Virus record (IMG/VR): IMGVR_UViG_3300042479_001216
Location: 1-64,000 of that record
Reading direction: 5' to 3' (one strand)
Length of the DNA: 64,000 bases
DNA from: a virus
Part shown: positions 35,041-43,475 of the stretch, in pieces
How the letters are laid out: each line of letters begins with the position of its first letter
Position numbering within the stretch: the stretch's first letter is position 1
Notes under the pieces: model-generated
What the model was told of the DNA's origin: nothing
Databases searched by the model: none
What the model saw: the letters and a program-made list of their open reading frames with translations, nothing else
Made by a program: the position numbers and the translations under genes

Positions 35041-35048
35041 TATTTATT
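35041..35048 (+). promoter_or_regulatory. TATTTATT promoter-like motif
   Basis: TATTTATT is 10 bp upstream of the ATG at 35059, in the 18-bp gap after the gp5-like gene, followed by an A-rich leader. No TTTG box is found 19-20 bp upstream. This fits a -10-only late promoter. Confidence 0.4.
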
Positions 35049-35058
35049 AAATAAAAAA

Positions 35059-36561
35059 ATGTCAATTCATCTATCTTATTTTAATAGAAACAACACTTTA
35101 ATTGCAAATTCAAAAATAAATACAGGTAGAAACCCTGTTATTGAATTAACTTATGGTGCAACAGATTACTTAATCCCAGCATATGGACCAACAAGGCTAA
35201 TTTTTGATTTAGATTTAGAACCTCTAATTGATAAAGTTAATGATGATATCATTTTTAGCGGTTCATTGTCAAGTGTCACACATACATTAGTCTTAAAAAA
35301 TTCAGCATCTTTTGATGAATCCTTATTAAATGGGAAAATGCCAAATCAAAAACGTAGAGCATCTTCCTTTGATTTGGTTTTATTTAGAATTCCATTGAGT
35401 AGTGGTAGCACAGGGTATGTTCAAAATTGGGATGAAGGTGTAGGTTATGATTATACAGATTATTCAAAAAACTTAAATTCAGGGTCAGGGGCGAAATATC
35501 CCCTAGTTATAAAGAATGATAATTCATTTGCATCAACCCCCTCAAATTGGTATAATGCTCAAACATTAAGCGGATGGACTGAACCTGGTATTTATAACAA
35601 TAAAAATACGGGAAATGTTAATTATAGCGGATTGACCATTCTTGATACCAAACATTTTGAATTTGGTAATGAAGATGTTTCATTTAACATGACAAATGAA
35701 ATAAACGCCATTTTAAGCGGTTCTACCACATCTTATTCTGGTTGGGGCATTGCTTATACCCCATCTTATGAAAATGCAACAGGGTTAACGGAAAGCTATT
35801 CTGTTGGCTTTTTTTCAAGGCACACCCAGACATTTTATGAACCTTATCTATTAACAACTTATGATGATTTGATTAAGGATGATAGAAATAATTTTGTTAA
35901 GAATAGGGTAAATAAATTATATCTTTATGTAACAGATGAAGATTCGTATTCAAATTTGGATAACAATCCAATTGTTAATATATTTGACAATGATGGGAAT
36001 GTTGTTACTGGTTGCACAAACTTATCAACAAAATTAATTACCAAGGGTGTGTATGAGGTATCTGTACCAAATGTATTTAGTGGATATACAGCACCTATGG
36101 TATTTACTGATGTTTGGAGTGGGATGACCTTAAATGGAATTACATTACCCAATGTTGAAAATGAATTTGTATTATATGATGTAAATAATCGAATTAAAAC
36201 TGGAACAAAGACAACAGAAAGTGAAACATATAATTTTGATTTCTATAACATTATGCAAGGGGAAAAAATACTCAATACTGATGTTAGAAAGATTGGGGTT
36301 ATAATTAAAAAAGCATATAGCACAAGTGAATTATTAACAAACATTAAAGGATTTTATCGTGTTTATGTTAAGGAGGGGGAAACCCAAGTTCAAGTTCAAG
36401 ATTGGACAGAATTTAACAGAACACCAAATGAATATTATTTTAATTTTGACACAAGAGATAAAATACCAAATAAATATTTTGTTGATTTAAAGGTTCAAAT
36501 TGCTGGGGAGATTACCACTTATAAAAAACAATTGCACTTTTTTATTATAAATAAAAAATAA
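35059..36561 (+). CDS. Putative virion protein (tail/baseplate)
   Basis: The 500-residue protein is beta-rich with many Ser, Thr, Asn and Tyr, typical of tail or baseplate proteins. Notable parts are FDLVLFRIPLSSGSTGYVQNWDEG and YTDYSKNL near residues 105-135. VSFNMTNEINAILSGSTTSYSGWGIAYTP near 215-243 resembles disaggregatase-like or 'DNRLRE' modules where a domain-swapped beta sandwich ends in W-G-I-A. The later region has Ig-like spacing. No membrane segment is visible. It precedes the repeat-protein array directly (7-bp gap). Confidence 0.5.
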   Translation: MSIHLSYFNRNNTLIANSKINTGRNPVIELTYGATDYLIPAYGPTRLIFDLDLEPLIDKVNDDIIFSGSLSSVTHTLVLKNSASFDESLLNGKMPNQKRRASSFDLVLFRIPLSSGSTGYVQNWDEGVGYDYTDYSKNLNSGSGAKYPLVIKNDNSFASTPSNWYNAQTLSGWTEPGIYNNKNTGNVNYSGLTILDTKHFEFGNEDVSFNMTNEINAILSGSTTSYSGWGIAYTPSYENATGLTESYSVGFFSRHTQTFYEPYLLTTYDDLIKDDRNNFVKNRVNKLYLYVTDEDSYSNLDNNPIVNIFDNDGNVVTGCTNLSTKLITKGVYEVSVPNVFSGYTAPMVFTDVWSGMTLNGITLPNVENEFVLYDVNNRIKTGTKTTESETYNFDFYNIMQGEKILNTDVRKIGVIIKKAYSTSELLTNIKGFYRVYVKEGETQVQVQDWTEFNRTPNEYYFNFDTRDKIPNKYFVDLKVQIAGEITTYKKQLHFFIINKK

Positions 36562-36568
36562 TTAGATA

Positions 36569-37276
36569 ATGGAAAAAGAAACATTAAAAAGAATATTTGA
36601 ATTCCTTGAAGAGAAAGGAGAACATAGAGCACCATTTAAATGGAAAATATTAAATAATGAGCCAATAACCAAAGAAGATTTAGATGTTATAGGTAATTTG
36701 TGGTTTTATGAAACAACAATAACCTCATTACCAGAAGGTTTGAAAGTTGGTGGTAATTTCGATTTAAGAAGATCAAAAATAACCTCATTGCCAGAAGGTT
36801 TGAAAGTTGGGGGTAATTTGAATTTAGGTTCAACAAAAATAACATCATTACCTGAAGGATTGGAAGTTGGTGGTGATTTGTTTTCATCTAATACAGATAT
36901 AACCTTGCTACCAAAAGGATTGAAAGTTGGTAGGGATTTGTATTTAAATAATACAAAAATAACTTCATTACCAGAAGGATTGAAAGTTGGAGGGCATTTA
37001 GTTTTAAATAATACAAAAATAACTTCATTACCAGAAGGACTTGAAGTTAGGAAAGATTTGGTGTTATTTGGTTGTAAAAATATACAATCATTGCCAGAAG
37101 GTTTAAAAGTTGGTGGTGATTTGGATTTAAGACTAACAGATTTAACCTCATTACCAAAAGGATTGAAAGTTTATGGATCTATAATGTTGAATCTTTCCCA
37201 TTTAGATGAAATTAGTAATTATAGATTAAGAAAGATGATTCAACCTGGATTTATAAAAGGAAAAATAGTTAGATAA
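36569..37276 (+). CDS. Leucine-rich-repeat-like family protein, array member 1 (8 repeats)
   Basis: This 235-residue protein opens the array. The N-terminal module is MEKETLKRIFEFLEEK, then PFKWKILNNEPITKEDL (residues 1-37). Eight 20-21-residue repeats follow, of the form (S/L)LPxGLxVGGxLxLxxTxIT, in which L, P, G-L, V and alternating L-x-L are fixed. A cap, LDEISNYRLRKMIQPGFIKGKIVR, ends the chain. The repeat resembles bacterial LPxGL solenoid repeats and should fold as a right-handed solenoid with a parallel beta face. The function is unknown; protein binding is the usual role of such folds. Confidence 0.85.
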   Translation: MEKETLKRIFEFLEEKGEHRAPFKWKILNNEPITKEDLDVIGNLWFYETTITSLPEGLKVGGNFDLRRSKITSLPEGLKVGGNLNLGSTKITSLPEGLEVGGDLFSSNTDITLLPKGLKVGRDLYLNNTKITSLPEGLKVGGHLVLNNTKITSLPEGLEVRKDLVLFGCKNIQSLPEGLKVGGDLDLRLTDLTSLPKGLKVYGSIMLNLSHLDEISNYRLRKMIQPGFIKGKIVR

Positions 37277-37872
37277 TGGAAAAAGAAACAATTGAAAAAA
37301 TACTTGATTTTCTTGAAGAAAAGGAAGGGGTAATACCTAAAAATAATTTAAGGTGGAAGTTATTATTTAATAAACCATTAACAAAAGATGAATTAAATAT
37401 AAAAGATGATTTGAATTTAATGTACTCAAGTATAGAATCATTACCAGAAGGGTTAAAAGTTGAGGGGGACTTAATTTTAACATTTTCAAGAATACAATCA
37501 TTACCAGAAGGATTAAAAGTTGGGAAGCATTTGTTTTTAGCATATTCAAAAATAACCTCATTACCAAAAGGATTGAAAGTTGGTGGTAATTTGCATTTAA
37601 ATTATACATCCATTAGTTCATTACCTAATGACTTAAAAATTAGGGGTTTTTTGGATTTATATTCTTGCAAAGATTTAATTTCACTACCAGAAGGATTAAA
37701 AGTTGGTAAATATTTGAATTTAAAAGATACAAAAATAACATCATTACCAAAAGGGTTAGAAGTTAGGGGGGTATTGTATATAGAAAATACCCCATTACGA
37801 AAATACACAGATGGACAATTAAGAGAAATGGTTTATCCTGGATTTATAAAAGAAAAAATATCAAGATTGTGA
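37276..37872 (+). CDS. Leucine-rich-repeat-like family protein, array member 2 (6 repeats)
   Basis: The 198-residue protein has the family N-terminal module (MEKETIEKILDFLEEKEGVI...LRWKLLFNKPLTKDEL), six repeats such as SLPEGLKVEGDLILTFSRIQ and SLPKGLKVGGNLHLNYTSIS, and the cap TPLRKYTDGQLREMVYPGFIKEKI. One repeat is 21 residues (DLYSCKDLI) where a Cys replaces the position before the turn. It starts on the last base of member 1's stop (TAATG) and overlaps member 3 by 4 bp. Confidence 0.85.
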   Translation: MEKETIEKILDFLEEKEGVIPKNNLRWKLLFNKPLTKDELNIKDDLNLMYSSIESLPEGLKVEGDLILTFSRIQSLPEGLKVGKHLFLAYSKITSLPKGLKVGGNLHLNYTSISSLPNDLKIRGFLDLYSCKDLISLPEGLKVGKYLNLKDTKITSLPKGLEVRGVLYIENTPLRKYTDGQLREMVYPGFIKEKISRL

Positions 37873-38282
37873 AAGAAGAAACATTAAAAAGAATACTTGA
37901 ATTCCTTGAGAAGGAAGAAAATAGAAAAAAACCTTTTGCTTATAAAGTAAAAAATAATGAACCCTTAACAGAAAAAGATTTAAATATTGAAGGTAATTTG
38001 GATTTATCAAATTTTAAAATAACTTCATTACCAGAAGGATTGAAAGTTGGGCGTGTTTTAGATTTAACAGACTCAGATATAAAAACATTACCAGAAGGAT
38101 TGGAAGTTGAGGGTAATTTATGGTTAGCTGGGTGTTGGGGTTTAACCTCATTACCAAAAGACTTGAAAGTTGGGGGTAGTTTATATATTTACAGAACAAA
38201 ATTTACAGAAATTTCAGACAATGAATTATTGAATATGATAAAGCCAAATGGTTATATAGGAGAAATAATAGGAAATATGTAG
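37869..38282 (+). CDS. Leucine-rich-repeat-like family protein, array member 3 (3 repeats, GTG start)
   Basis: This 137-residue member begins with GTG (GTGAAAGAAGAAAC) overlapping the TGA of member 2, the only visible non-ATG start in the array. The N-terminal module contains EFLEKEENRKKPFAYKVKNNEPLTEKDL; here YK replaces the usual WK. Three repeats follow, one with CWGLT, and then a cap FTEISDNELLNMIKPNGYIGEII. It is among the shortest members, so the fold tolerates very few repeats. Confidence 0.85.
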   Translation: MKEETLKRILEFLEKEENRKKPFAYKVKNNEPLTEKDLNIEGNLDLSNFKITSLPEGLKVGRVLDLTDSDIKTLPEGLEVEGNLWLAGCWGLTSLPKDLKVGGSLYIYRTKFTEISDNELLNMIKPNGYIGEIIGNM

Positions 38283-38285
38283 ATA

Positions 38286-38825
38286 ATGGAAAATAAAACA
38301 TTTAAAAAAATACTTGATTTTCTTGAAAAGGAAGAAAATAAAATGCCCCGAGATAAAGGTAGTTTTAAATGGAAGGTTATATTTAATGAATTAACATATG
38401 ATGAATTAAATATTAATGGTAATTTGGAATTATCATATACAAAAGTAACATCATTACCAGAAGGATTAAGAGTTAAGGGTTGGGTTAATTTAATGGGTTG
38501 TTCGGCAATAGTCTCATTACCAGAAGGGTTAGAAGTTGGGGATTATTTATCTTTAGCAAGTTCAAATATAGAATCACTACCAAAAGGATTGAAAGTTGGT
38601 GGTAATTTGAATTTAAGGAACTCAAAAATAAAAAATATACCTGATGATATTGAAATTGGTGGTTCTTTGTATTTGCAGAAAACAAAAATAACTTCATTAC
38701 CAAAAGGATTGATAATTAAGGGTTATTTAGTTTTAAATAGTAATGATAGTTTATCCAAATTTTCTAATGCTGAATTAAAAGAAATGGTTAAACCTGGATT
38801 TATAAAAGGAATATTAAGAGAGTAA
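38286..38825 (+). CDS. Leucine-rich-repeat-like family protein, array member 4 (5 repeats)
   Basis: The 179-residue member starts MENKTFKKILDFLEKEENK and has SFKWKVIFNELTYDEL, five repeats (SLPEGLRVKGWVNLMGCSAIV to SLPKGLIIKGYLVLNSNDSL) and the cap SKFSNAELKEMVKPGFIKGIL. One repeat reads NIPDDIEIGGSLYLQKTKIT, with P-D-D-I in place of P-x-G-L, a variant also found in member 9. It is coupled to member 5 by a TAATG overlap. Confidence 0.85.
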   Translation: MENKTFKKILDFLEKEENKMPRDKGSFKWKVIFNELTYDELNINGNLELSYTKVTSLPEGLRVKGWVNLMGCSAIVSLPEGLEVGDYLSLASSNIESLPKGLKVGGNLNLRNSKIKNIPDDIEIGGSLYLQKTKITSLPKGLIIKGYLVLNSNDSLSKFSNAELKEMVKPGFIKGILRE

Positions 38826-39298
38826 TGGAAATAGAAACATTAAAAAAAATAATTGAATTCCTTGAGAAAGAGGAAAATAGACCAAAACCTTTTGCTTATA
38901 AAGTAAAAATTAATCACCCATTTACAGAAGATGAATTAAATTTTGATGGGGATTTAATTTTAAATCATTCAGCAATAACCTCATTACCAGAGGGATTGAG
39001 AGTTCAAGGTGATTTGTCATTATTTGCATCAGCAATAAAAACATTACCAGAAGGGCTATATGTTAAGGGTAGTTTGGATGTATCACATACATATATTGAA
39101 TCATTACCAGACAATTTATATGTTGGGGGTGATTTATGGTTTAAATATTCAAATATAGGAGAAATACCAAAAAATTTATACGTTGGTGGTGAATTAGATA
39201 TAGAAGAGACCCCCCTCGCCAAAAAATATACAGATGGTGAAATAAGAAGAAATAAAAATTTAAATAATGGTTCATTTAAAGGAAATATAATTAGATAA
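38825..39298 (+). CDS. Leucine-rich-repeat-like family protein, array member 5 (4 repeats)
   Basis: This 157-residue member starts MEIETLKKIIEFLEKEENRPKPFAYK, close to member 3 in this module. The four repeats use a YV variant (SLPDNLYVGGDLWFKYSNIG, EIPKNLYVGGELDIEETPL). The cap is different from most: AKKYTDGEIRRNKNLNNGSFKGNIIR. Member 6 shares the last repeats and this cap almost exactly, so members 5 and 6 arose by a recent duplication or by exchange. Confidence 0.85.
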   Translation: MEIETLKKIIEFLEKEENRPKPFAYKVKINHPFTEDELNFDGDLILNHSAITSLPEGLRVQGDLSLFASAIKTLPEGLYVKGSLDVSHTYIESLPDNLYVGGDLWFKYSNIGEIPKNLYVGGELDIEETPLAKKYTDGEIRRNKNLNNGSFKGNIIR

Positions 39299-39768
39299 TG
39301 GAAAAAGAAACATTAAAAAGAATATTTGATTTCCTTGAAGAAAATGATGATATCAAAACACCATTTTTATGGAAATGGGTAAATAATGAACTAACAAAAG
39401 AGGATTTAAATATAAAAGGCAATTTAAATTTGGAATTTACAACTATAACCTCATTACCTAATGGGATGAGAGTTGAAGGTAAATTGTGGTTGTTGGGATC
39501 AGAAATAAACTCATTACCAGAAGGGTTATATGTTAAGGATAGTTTTAACTTATCCCATACAAATATAGAATCATTACCAGACAATTTATATGTTGGGGGT
39601 GATTTGTATTTTAGACATTCAGATATAGAAGAAATCCCAAAAAATTTATATGTTGGTGGTAATTTATATATAGGAGAATCCTTCCTTGCCAAAAAATATA
39701 CAGATGCTGAAATAAGAAGAAATAAAAATTTAAATAATGGTTCATTTAAAGGAAATATAATTAGATAA
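39298..39768 (+). CDS. Leucine-rich-repeat-like family protein, array member 6 (4 repeats)
   Basis: The 156-residue member has the module MEKETLKRIFDFLEENDDIKTPFLWKWVNNELTKEDL, four repeats and the cap AKKYTDAEIRRNKNLNNGSFKGNIIR. The second half (from SLPEGLYVKDSFNLSHTNIE) is nearly the same as in member 5. The N-terminal half is closer to other members, which suggests recombination between paralogues inside the repeat region. Confidence 0.85.
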   Translation: MEKETLKRIFDFLEENDDIKTPFLWKWVNNELTKEDLNIKGNLNLEFTTITSLPNGMRVEGKLWLLGSEINSLPEGLYVKDSFNLSHTNIESLPDNLYVGGDLYFRHSDIEEIPKNLYVGGNLYIGESFLAKKYTDAEIRRNKNLNNGSFKGNIIR

Positions 39769-40247
39769 TGGAAAAAGAAACACTAAAAAATATACTTGAT
39801 TTTCTTGAAAAAGAAGACAATAAAAAACATAAAAACAAAGGAACTTTAAGGTGGAAATTTATGTTTAATGAACCATTAACAAAAGAAGATTTAATTGTTA
39901 GAGGCGATTTGGATATATCTGGCATAAATATACAACATTTACCAAAAGGGTTAAAAGTTATAGGAAATGCTGATTTTCGGTTCTCAAGTTTAAAAACATT
40001 CCCAGAAAAATTATTTGTTGAGGGTGATTTGAATTTTGAATGGACAAGTTTCAAATCCTTGCCAGGTGATTTATATGTTGGTCGCGATTTAGATTTAACA
40101 TATTCAGATATAGAAACATTATCAAAAGGTTTAAAAGTTGAACGTAATTTACATATTGTAAAAACTCCATTAGCAAAACTTTCAGATGAAAAAATAAGAG
40201 AAATGGTTGAACCAGATGGGTTTATAAATGGTAAAATAATTAGATAA
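39768..40247 (+). CDS. Leucine-rich-repeat-like family protein, array member 7 (4 repeats)
   Basis: This 159-residue member starts MEKETLKNILDFLEKEDNKKHKNKGTLRWKF. It has four diverged repeats (HLPKGLKVIGNADFRFSSLK, TFPEKLFVEGDLNFEWTSFK, SLPGDLYVGRDLDLTYSDIE, TLSKGLKVERNLHIVKTPL) with several Leu-to-Phe or Trp changes. The cap is AKLSDEKIREMVEPDGFINGKIIR. It is the most divergent repeat set in the array. Confidence 0.85.
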   Translation: MEKETLKNILDFLEKEDNKKHKNKGTLRWKFMFNEPLTKEDLIVRGDLDISGINIQHLPKGLKVIGNADFRFSSLKTFPEKLFVEGDLNFEWTSFKSLPGDLYVGRDLDLTYSDIETLSKGLKVERNLHIVKTPLAKLSDEKIREMVEPDGFINGKIIR

Positions 40248-40855
40248 TGGAAAAAGAAGCAATAAAAAATATATTTGATTTCCTTGAAAAGAAAGAAAAT
40301 AAAAAACATAAAGATAGGGATAGCATTATTTGGAAATTAAAATTTGATGAACCAATAACAGAAGAAGAGTTAAATGTAAAAGGTAATTTGGATTTATCAT
40401 ATTCAAAAATAACCTCATTACCAGATGGGTTGAAAGTTGGTGGTTATTTGATTTTAAATTATTCATCTATTAAATCATTACCTGATAACTTAAAAGTTGG
40501 GGGTCGTTTAGATTTAGAAGGTTGTGAAGATTTAATTTCACTGCCAAGAGGATTAGAACTTGGAGCGTCTTTATATTTAGAAAATTCCACAAATTTAATA
40601 TCTTTACCAAAAGGATTGAAAGTTGCGCATAATTTAGATTTAGAAAATTGCACAAGTTTAACATCCTTGCCAGAAGGATTGGAAGTTGGCCGTGATTTGT
40701 ATTTAGAAAATTGCACAAGTTTAACATCATTACCAAAAGGGTTGAAAGTTAGGGGGATTTTAATTATAAGTGGATCACCATTAGTAAAATTTTCTGATGA
40801 AGAATTAAGAAATATGGTTAAACCTGGATTTATAAAGGAGCAAATAATTAGATAA
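40247..40855 (+). CDS. Leucine-rich-repeat-like family protein, array member 8 (6 repeats)
   Basis: The 202-residue member starts MEKEAIKNIFDFLEKKENKKHKDRDS, almost the same as member 9 at protein and DNA level. Four of its six repeats are the 21-residue form with a Cys or Ser turn (LENCTSLTSLPEGLEVGRDL), and two adjacent repeats are near duplicates. The cap is SPLVKFSDEELRNMVKPGFIKEQIIR. The row of Asn-Cys-Thr turns would put a ladder of Cys residues on one side of the solenoid. Confidence 0.85.
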   Translation: MEKEAIKNIFDFLEKKENKKHKDRDSIIWKLKFDEPITEEELNVKGNLDLSYSKITSLPDGLKVGGYLILNYSSIKSLPDNLKVGGRLDLEGCEDLISLPRGLELGASLYLENSTNLISLPKGLKVAHNLDLENCTSLTSLPEGLEVGRDLYLENCTSLTSLPKGLKVRGILIISGSPLVKFSDEELRNMVKPGFIKEQIIR

Positions 40856-41394
40856 TGGAAAAAGAAGCAATAAAAAATATATTTGATTTCCTTGAAAAGA
40901 AAGAAAACAAAAAACATAAAGATAGAGATACCTTTATTTGGAAATTAAAACTTGGTGATCCCCTAACAAAAGAAGATTTAATTGTTAATGGTGATTTAGA
41001 TTTAACAGATTCAACTTTAAAATCATTACCAGATAATTTGGAAGTTAAAGGTAGAATGATTACTAGATTTTCAAAAATAGAAGAATTACCAAAAGGGTTA
41101 AAAGTTGATGGTTCTCTGGAGTTATCGCATTCAATTATAAAAAACATACCAAATGATATTAAAATTGGTGCTTCTTTGTATTTGCATAATACAAAAATAA
41201 CTTCATTACCAGAAGGGCTAGTAATTGACCTTTGGTTATCAATAATGGATACACCAATAAAAAGATTACCAAAAGGATTGGAAGTTAATGGATATTTAGC
41301 CGTGAGTGTTGGAGATAGTTTAGACAAATTTTCAGATGCTGAATTAAGAGAAATGGTTAAACCTGGGCGTATAGGTAGAATAATTAGGATATAA
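40855..41394 (+). CDS. Leucine-rich-repeat-like family protein, array member 9 (5 repeats)
   Basis: This 179-residue member shares its first 26 residues with member 8 but has different repeats, including NIPNDIKIGASLYLHNTKIT (as in member 4) and SLPEGLVIDLWLSIMDTPIK. The cap is DKFSDAELREMVKPGRIGRIIRI. An exchange of repeat blocks between members is therefore visible. It is the last gene before the 139-bp interruption; no TAATG follows. Confidence 0.85.
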   Translation: MEKEAIKNIFDFLEKKENKKHKDRDTFIWKLKLGDPLTKEDLIVNGDLDLTDSTLKSLPDNLEVKGRMITRFSKIEELPKGLKVDGSLELSHSIIKNIPNDIKIGASLYLHNTKITSLPEGLVIDLWLSIMDTPIKRLPKGLEVNGYLAVSVGDSLDKFSDAELREMVKPGRIGRIIRI

Positions 41395-41511
41395 CCACAT
41401 ACAATTTAACCACAACAGCAGATTTTAATAAAGATGACATAGTAATAGGCTAAAACAAAAAGTCCCTTAAAATCAAAATATGAGAGCCATAATCAAAATA
41501 AAGAATAATGA

Positions 41512-41519
41512 TATTTATA
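41512..41519 (+). promoter_or_regulatory. TATTTATA promoter-like motif in the array gap
   Basis: TATTTATA lies 14 bp before the ATG at 41534 and is followed by AATAAAAAATAA. The remaining part of the 139-bp gap (41395-41511) shows no gene. No TTTG box lies at the -33 distance. It could drive the 41534 gene and array members 10-13. Confidence 0.5.
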
Positions 41520-41533
41520 ATAAAAAATAAGAT

Positions 41534-41956
41534 ATGATACATCCAGTAATTAAAAAAATTGTTAAGAATGCAATAAATGAGCAAGCAACAGAAAATTATA
41601 TGTTTTTTGGAAACTTAAAACAAATTAAAAGACAATGTGAATTATTGCTTGAATTTCAACCTGATGAAATTAATGAATTGTTGACCAATGGCCATGATTG
41701 GGCTGATGACCATGTGACAGTTGCAAAAGAAAACTTGGATCAAGTTTTTGATTTTATGATGAATGAATTTGAAAATAGGGATAGCCAGAACATAACAGAA
41801 GCAAAGGAAAAAAAGAATAAACCAACAAATCCCAAGTTATGGAGTCAATGTTTGAGTTGGGCAAGGTCTAGGTATAAAGTATGCCCAAGCGCATATTGTA
41901 ATGGTGCTGCGGCAAAAAGGTATAAGAAATTGGGTGGAAAGTGGAAGAAAGGATAG
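41534..41956 (+). CDS. Hypothetical phage protein interrupting the array
   Basis: The 140-residue protein has a helical first half (IHPVIKKIVKNAINEQATENYMFF, LLEFQPDEINELLTNGHDWADDHV). The C-terminal module KPTNPKLWSQCLSWARSRYKVCPSAYCNGAAAKRYKKLGGKWKKG is of the 'NPxLWxxxxxxAxxxYxxxPSAYxNxxAxkxYkxxGgxW' type found in many phage proteins of unknown role. It has three Cys residues. It is unrelated to the repeat proteins around it, but is followed 3 bp later by array member 10 with the usual junction sequence. Confidence 0.7.
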   Translation: MIHPVIKKIVKNAINEQATENYMFFGNLKQIKRQCELLLEFQPDEINELLTNGHDWADDHVTVAKENLDQVFDFMMNEFENRDSQNITEAKEKKNKPTNPKLWSQCLSWARSRYKVCPSAYCNGAAAKRYKKLGGKWKKG

Positions 41957-41959
41957 ATA

Positions 41960-42424
41960 ATGGAAAAAGAAACATTAAAGAAGATATTTAAATTTCTTGA
42001 AAAGAATGATGAAATAAGAGCACCATTATTATGGAAATGGTCAAGTGGTGAACCATTAACAGAAGATGATTTGCATATTAAAGGTGATTTGGATTTTTCA
42101 GATTCAGGGATAGAAACATTGCCAGATAATTTATATGTTGAAGGTGACTTGTATTTACAATTTTCTGATATTAAATCATTACCAAAAGGATTGAAAGTTG
42201 GGAGACATTTAGATTTATCAAACACAAGAATAACTTCTATGCCAGAAGGATTAGAAGTTGGGGTTGATTTGGATTTATCCTACTCTGAAATAGCATCATT
42301 ACCAAAAGGATTGAAAGTTGGGCAAAATTTGTTTATTGGTGGAACACCATTAGCAAAATTTTCAGATGATGAATTAATAAAAATGGTTGAGCCTAGTTTT
42401 TTAAATAGATATATATATAGATAA
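41960..42424 (+). CDS. Leucine-rich-repeat-like family protein, array member 10 (4 repeats)
   Basis: This 154-residue member restarts the array after the unrelated gene. Module: MEKETLKKIFKFLEKNDEIRAPLLWKWSSGEPLTEDDL. Four repeats follow (TLPDNLYVEGDLYLQFSDIK to SLPKGLKVGQNLFIGGTPL), then the cap AKFSDDELIKMVEPSFLNRYIYR. The TAA stop overlaps the next ATG. The module is close to that of member 11. Confidence 0.85.
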   Translation: MEKETLKKIFKFLEKNDEIRAPLLWKWSSGEPLTEDDLHIKGDLDFSDSGIETLPDNLYVEGDLYLQFSDIKSLPKGLKVGRHLDLSNTRITSMPEGLEVGVDLDLSYSEIASLPKGLKVGQNLFIGGTPLAKFSDDELIKMVEPSFLNRYIYR

Positions 42425-43071
42425 TGGAAAAAGAAACATTAAAGAAGATATTTAATTTCCTTGAAAAGAAGGATAATAGGAATACGCCACTTAGGTGGAA
42501 ATGGTCAAATGGTTTTCCATTCACAGAAGATGATTTACATGTTAAAGGTGATTTGAATTTATCAGATTTAGAGATAGAAGAATTGCCAGAAGGATTGAAA
42601 GTTGAAGGTGATTTGTTTTTACAAAATTCAGATATTAAATCATTACCAGAAGGATTGGAAGTTGGAGGGCATTTAGTTTTAAATTATACAGAAATAAGAA
42701 AATTACCAAAAGGATTAAAAGTTAAATTAGATTTGGATTTATCATATACACAAATACAATCATTACCAAAAGGATTAAAAATTGAAGGTGAATTAAATTT
42801 AAATACCACCCCATATTTGGAATCATTACCAGAAGGAATGGAAGTTGGTATATTATCTTTGGAGGATTCAGAGATAGGATTTTTACCAAAAGGATTAAAA
42901 GTTAATAGATTGTTAGATTTAATGCGTTGCAAAAATTTAACTTCATTACCAAAAGGGTTGGAGGTTTATGGTAATTTGGCCATTCACGACTCTGGGTTAG
43001 CAAAATTTTCAGATAATGAATTAAGAAAAATGGTTAAACCAGGATTTATACTTGGAAATATAGAAAGATAA
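42424..43071 (+). CDS. Leucine-rich-repeat-like family protein, array member 11 (7 repeats)
   Basis: The 215-residue member has the module MEKETLKKIFNFLEKKDNRNTPLRWKWSNGFPFTEDDL and seven repeats. One is 21 residues (LNTTPYLE) and one is a residue short (SLPEGMEVGILSLEDSEIG). The cap is SGLAKFSDNELRKMVKPGFILGNIER. Irregular repeat lengths would bend the solenoid. It is coupled to both neighbours by TAATG. Confidence 0.85.
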   Translation: MEKETLKKIFNFLEKKDNRNTPLRWKWSNGFPFTEDDLHVKGDLNLSDLEIEELPEGLKVEGDLFLQNSDIKSLPEGLEVGGHLVLNYTEIRKLPKGLKVKLDLDLSYTQIQSLPKGLKIEGELNLNTTPYLESLPEGMEVGILSLEDSEIGFLPKGLKVNRLLDLMRCKNLTSLPKGLEVYGNLAIHDSGLAKFSDNELRKMVKPGFILGNIER

Positions 43072-43475
43072 TGGAAAAAGAAACACTAAAAAAGATATTT
43101 ACATTCCTTGAAGAAGAAGAAAATAAGGATAAACCATTTATGTGGAAATTAATGAATAATGAACCATTAACAGATGAAGAGTTATTTGTTGAAGGGGATT
43201 TGGATTTAACAGAAACAGATATTGAATCATTACCAGATGGATTGAACGTTGAGGATATTTTAAGTTTATATGGTTGTAAAAATATACAATCATTACCAGA
43301 AGGATTAAAAGTTGGGGAGGATTTGGATTTGGGACATTCAAATATAACATCATTACCAAAAGGGTTGAAAGTTTGGGGTCGTTTGTTTATTAAAAATACA
43401 CCATTAACAAAATATTCAACTGAGGAATTAAGGCAAATGGTTAATCCTGGATATATAAATAATATAATTAGATAA
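43071..43475 (+). CDS. Leucine-rich-repeat-like family protein, array member 12 (3 repeats)
   Basis: This short member of 134 residues has the module MEKETLKKIFTFLEEEENKDKPFMWKLMNNEPLTDEEL. Three repeats follow (SLPDGLNVEDILSLYGCKNIQ, SLPEGLKVGEDLDLGHSNIT, SLPKGLKVWGRLFIKNTPL) and then the cap TKYSTEELRQMVNPGYINNIIR. The GCKNIQ repeat is also found in member 1, another sign of shared repeat blocks. Confidence 0.85.
   Translation: MEKETLKKIFTFLEEEENKDKPFMWKLMNNEPLTDEELFVEGDLDLTETDIESLPDGLNVEDILSLYGCKNIQSLPEGLKVGEDLDLGHSNITSLPKGLKVWGRLFIKNTPLTKYSTEELRQMVNPGYINNIIR

Noticed and set aside
39291-40309. Long minus-strand frames opposite several repeat genes
   Set aside because: Repeats create open antisense frames; the minus frames have no consistent start, no promoter motif, and overlap stops and starts of the plus array.
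41395-41511. Gap in the repeat array as a site for a tRNA or small RNA
   Set aside because: No cloverleaf, no strong hairpin and no T run could be found by eye.
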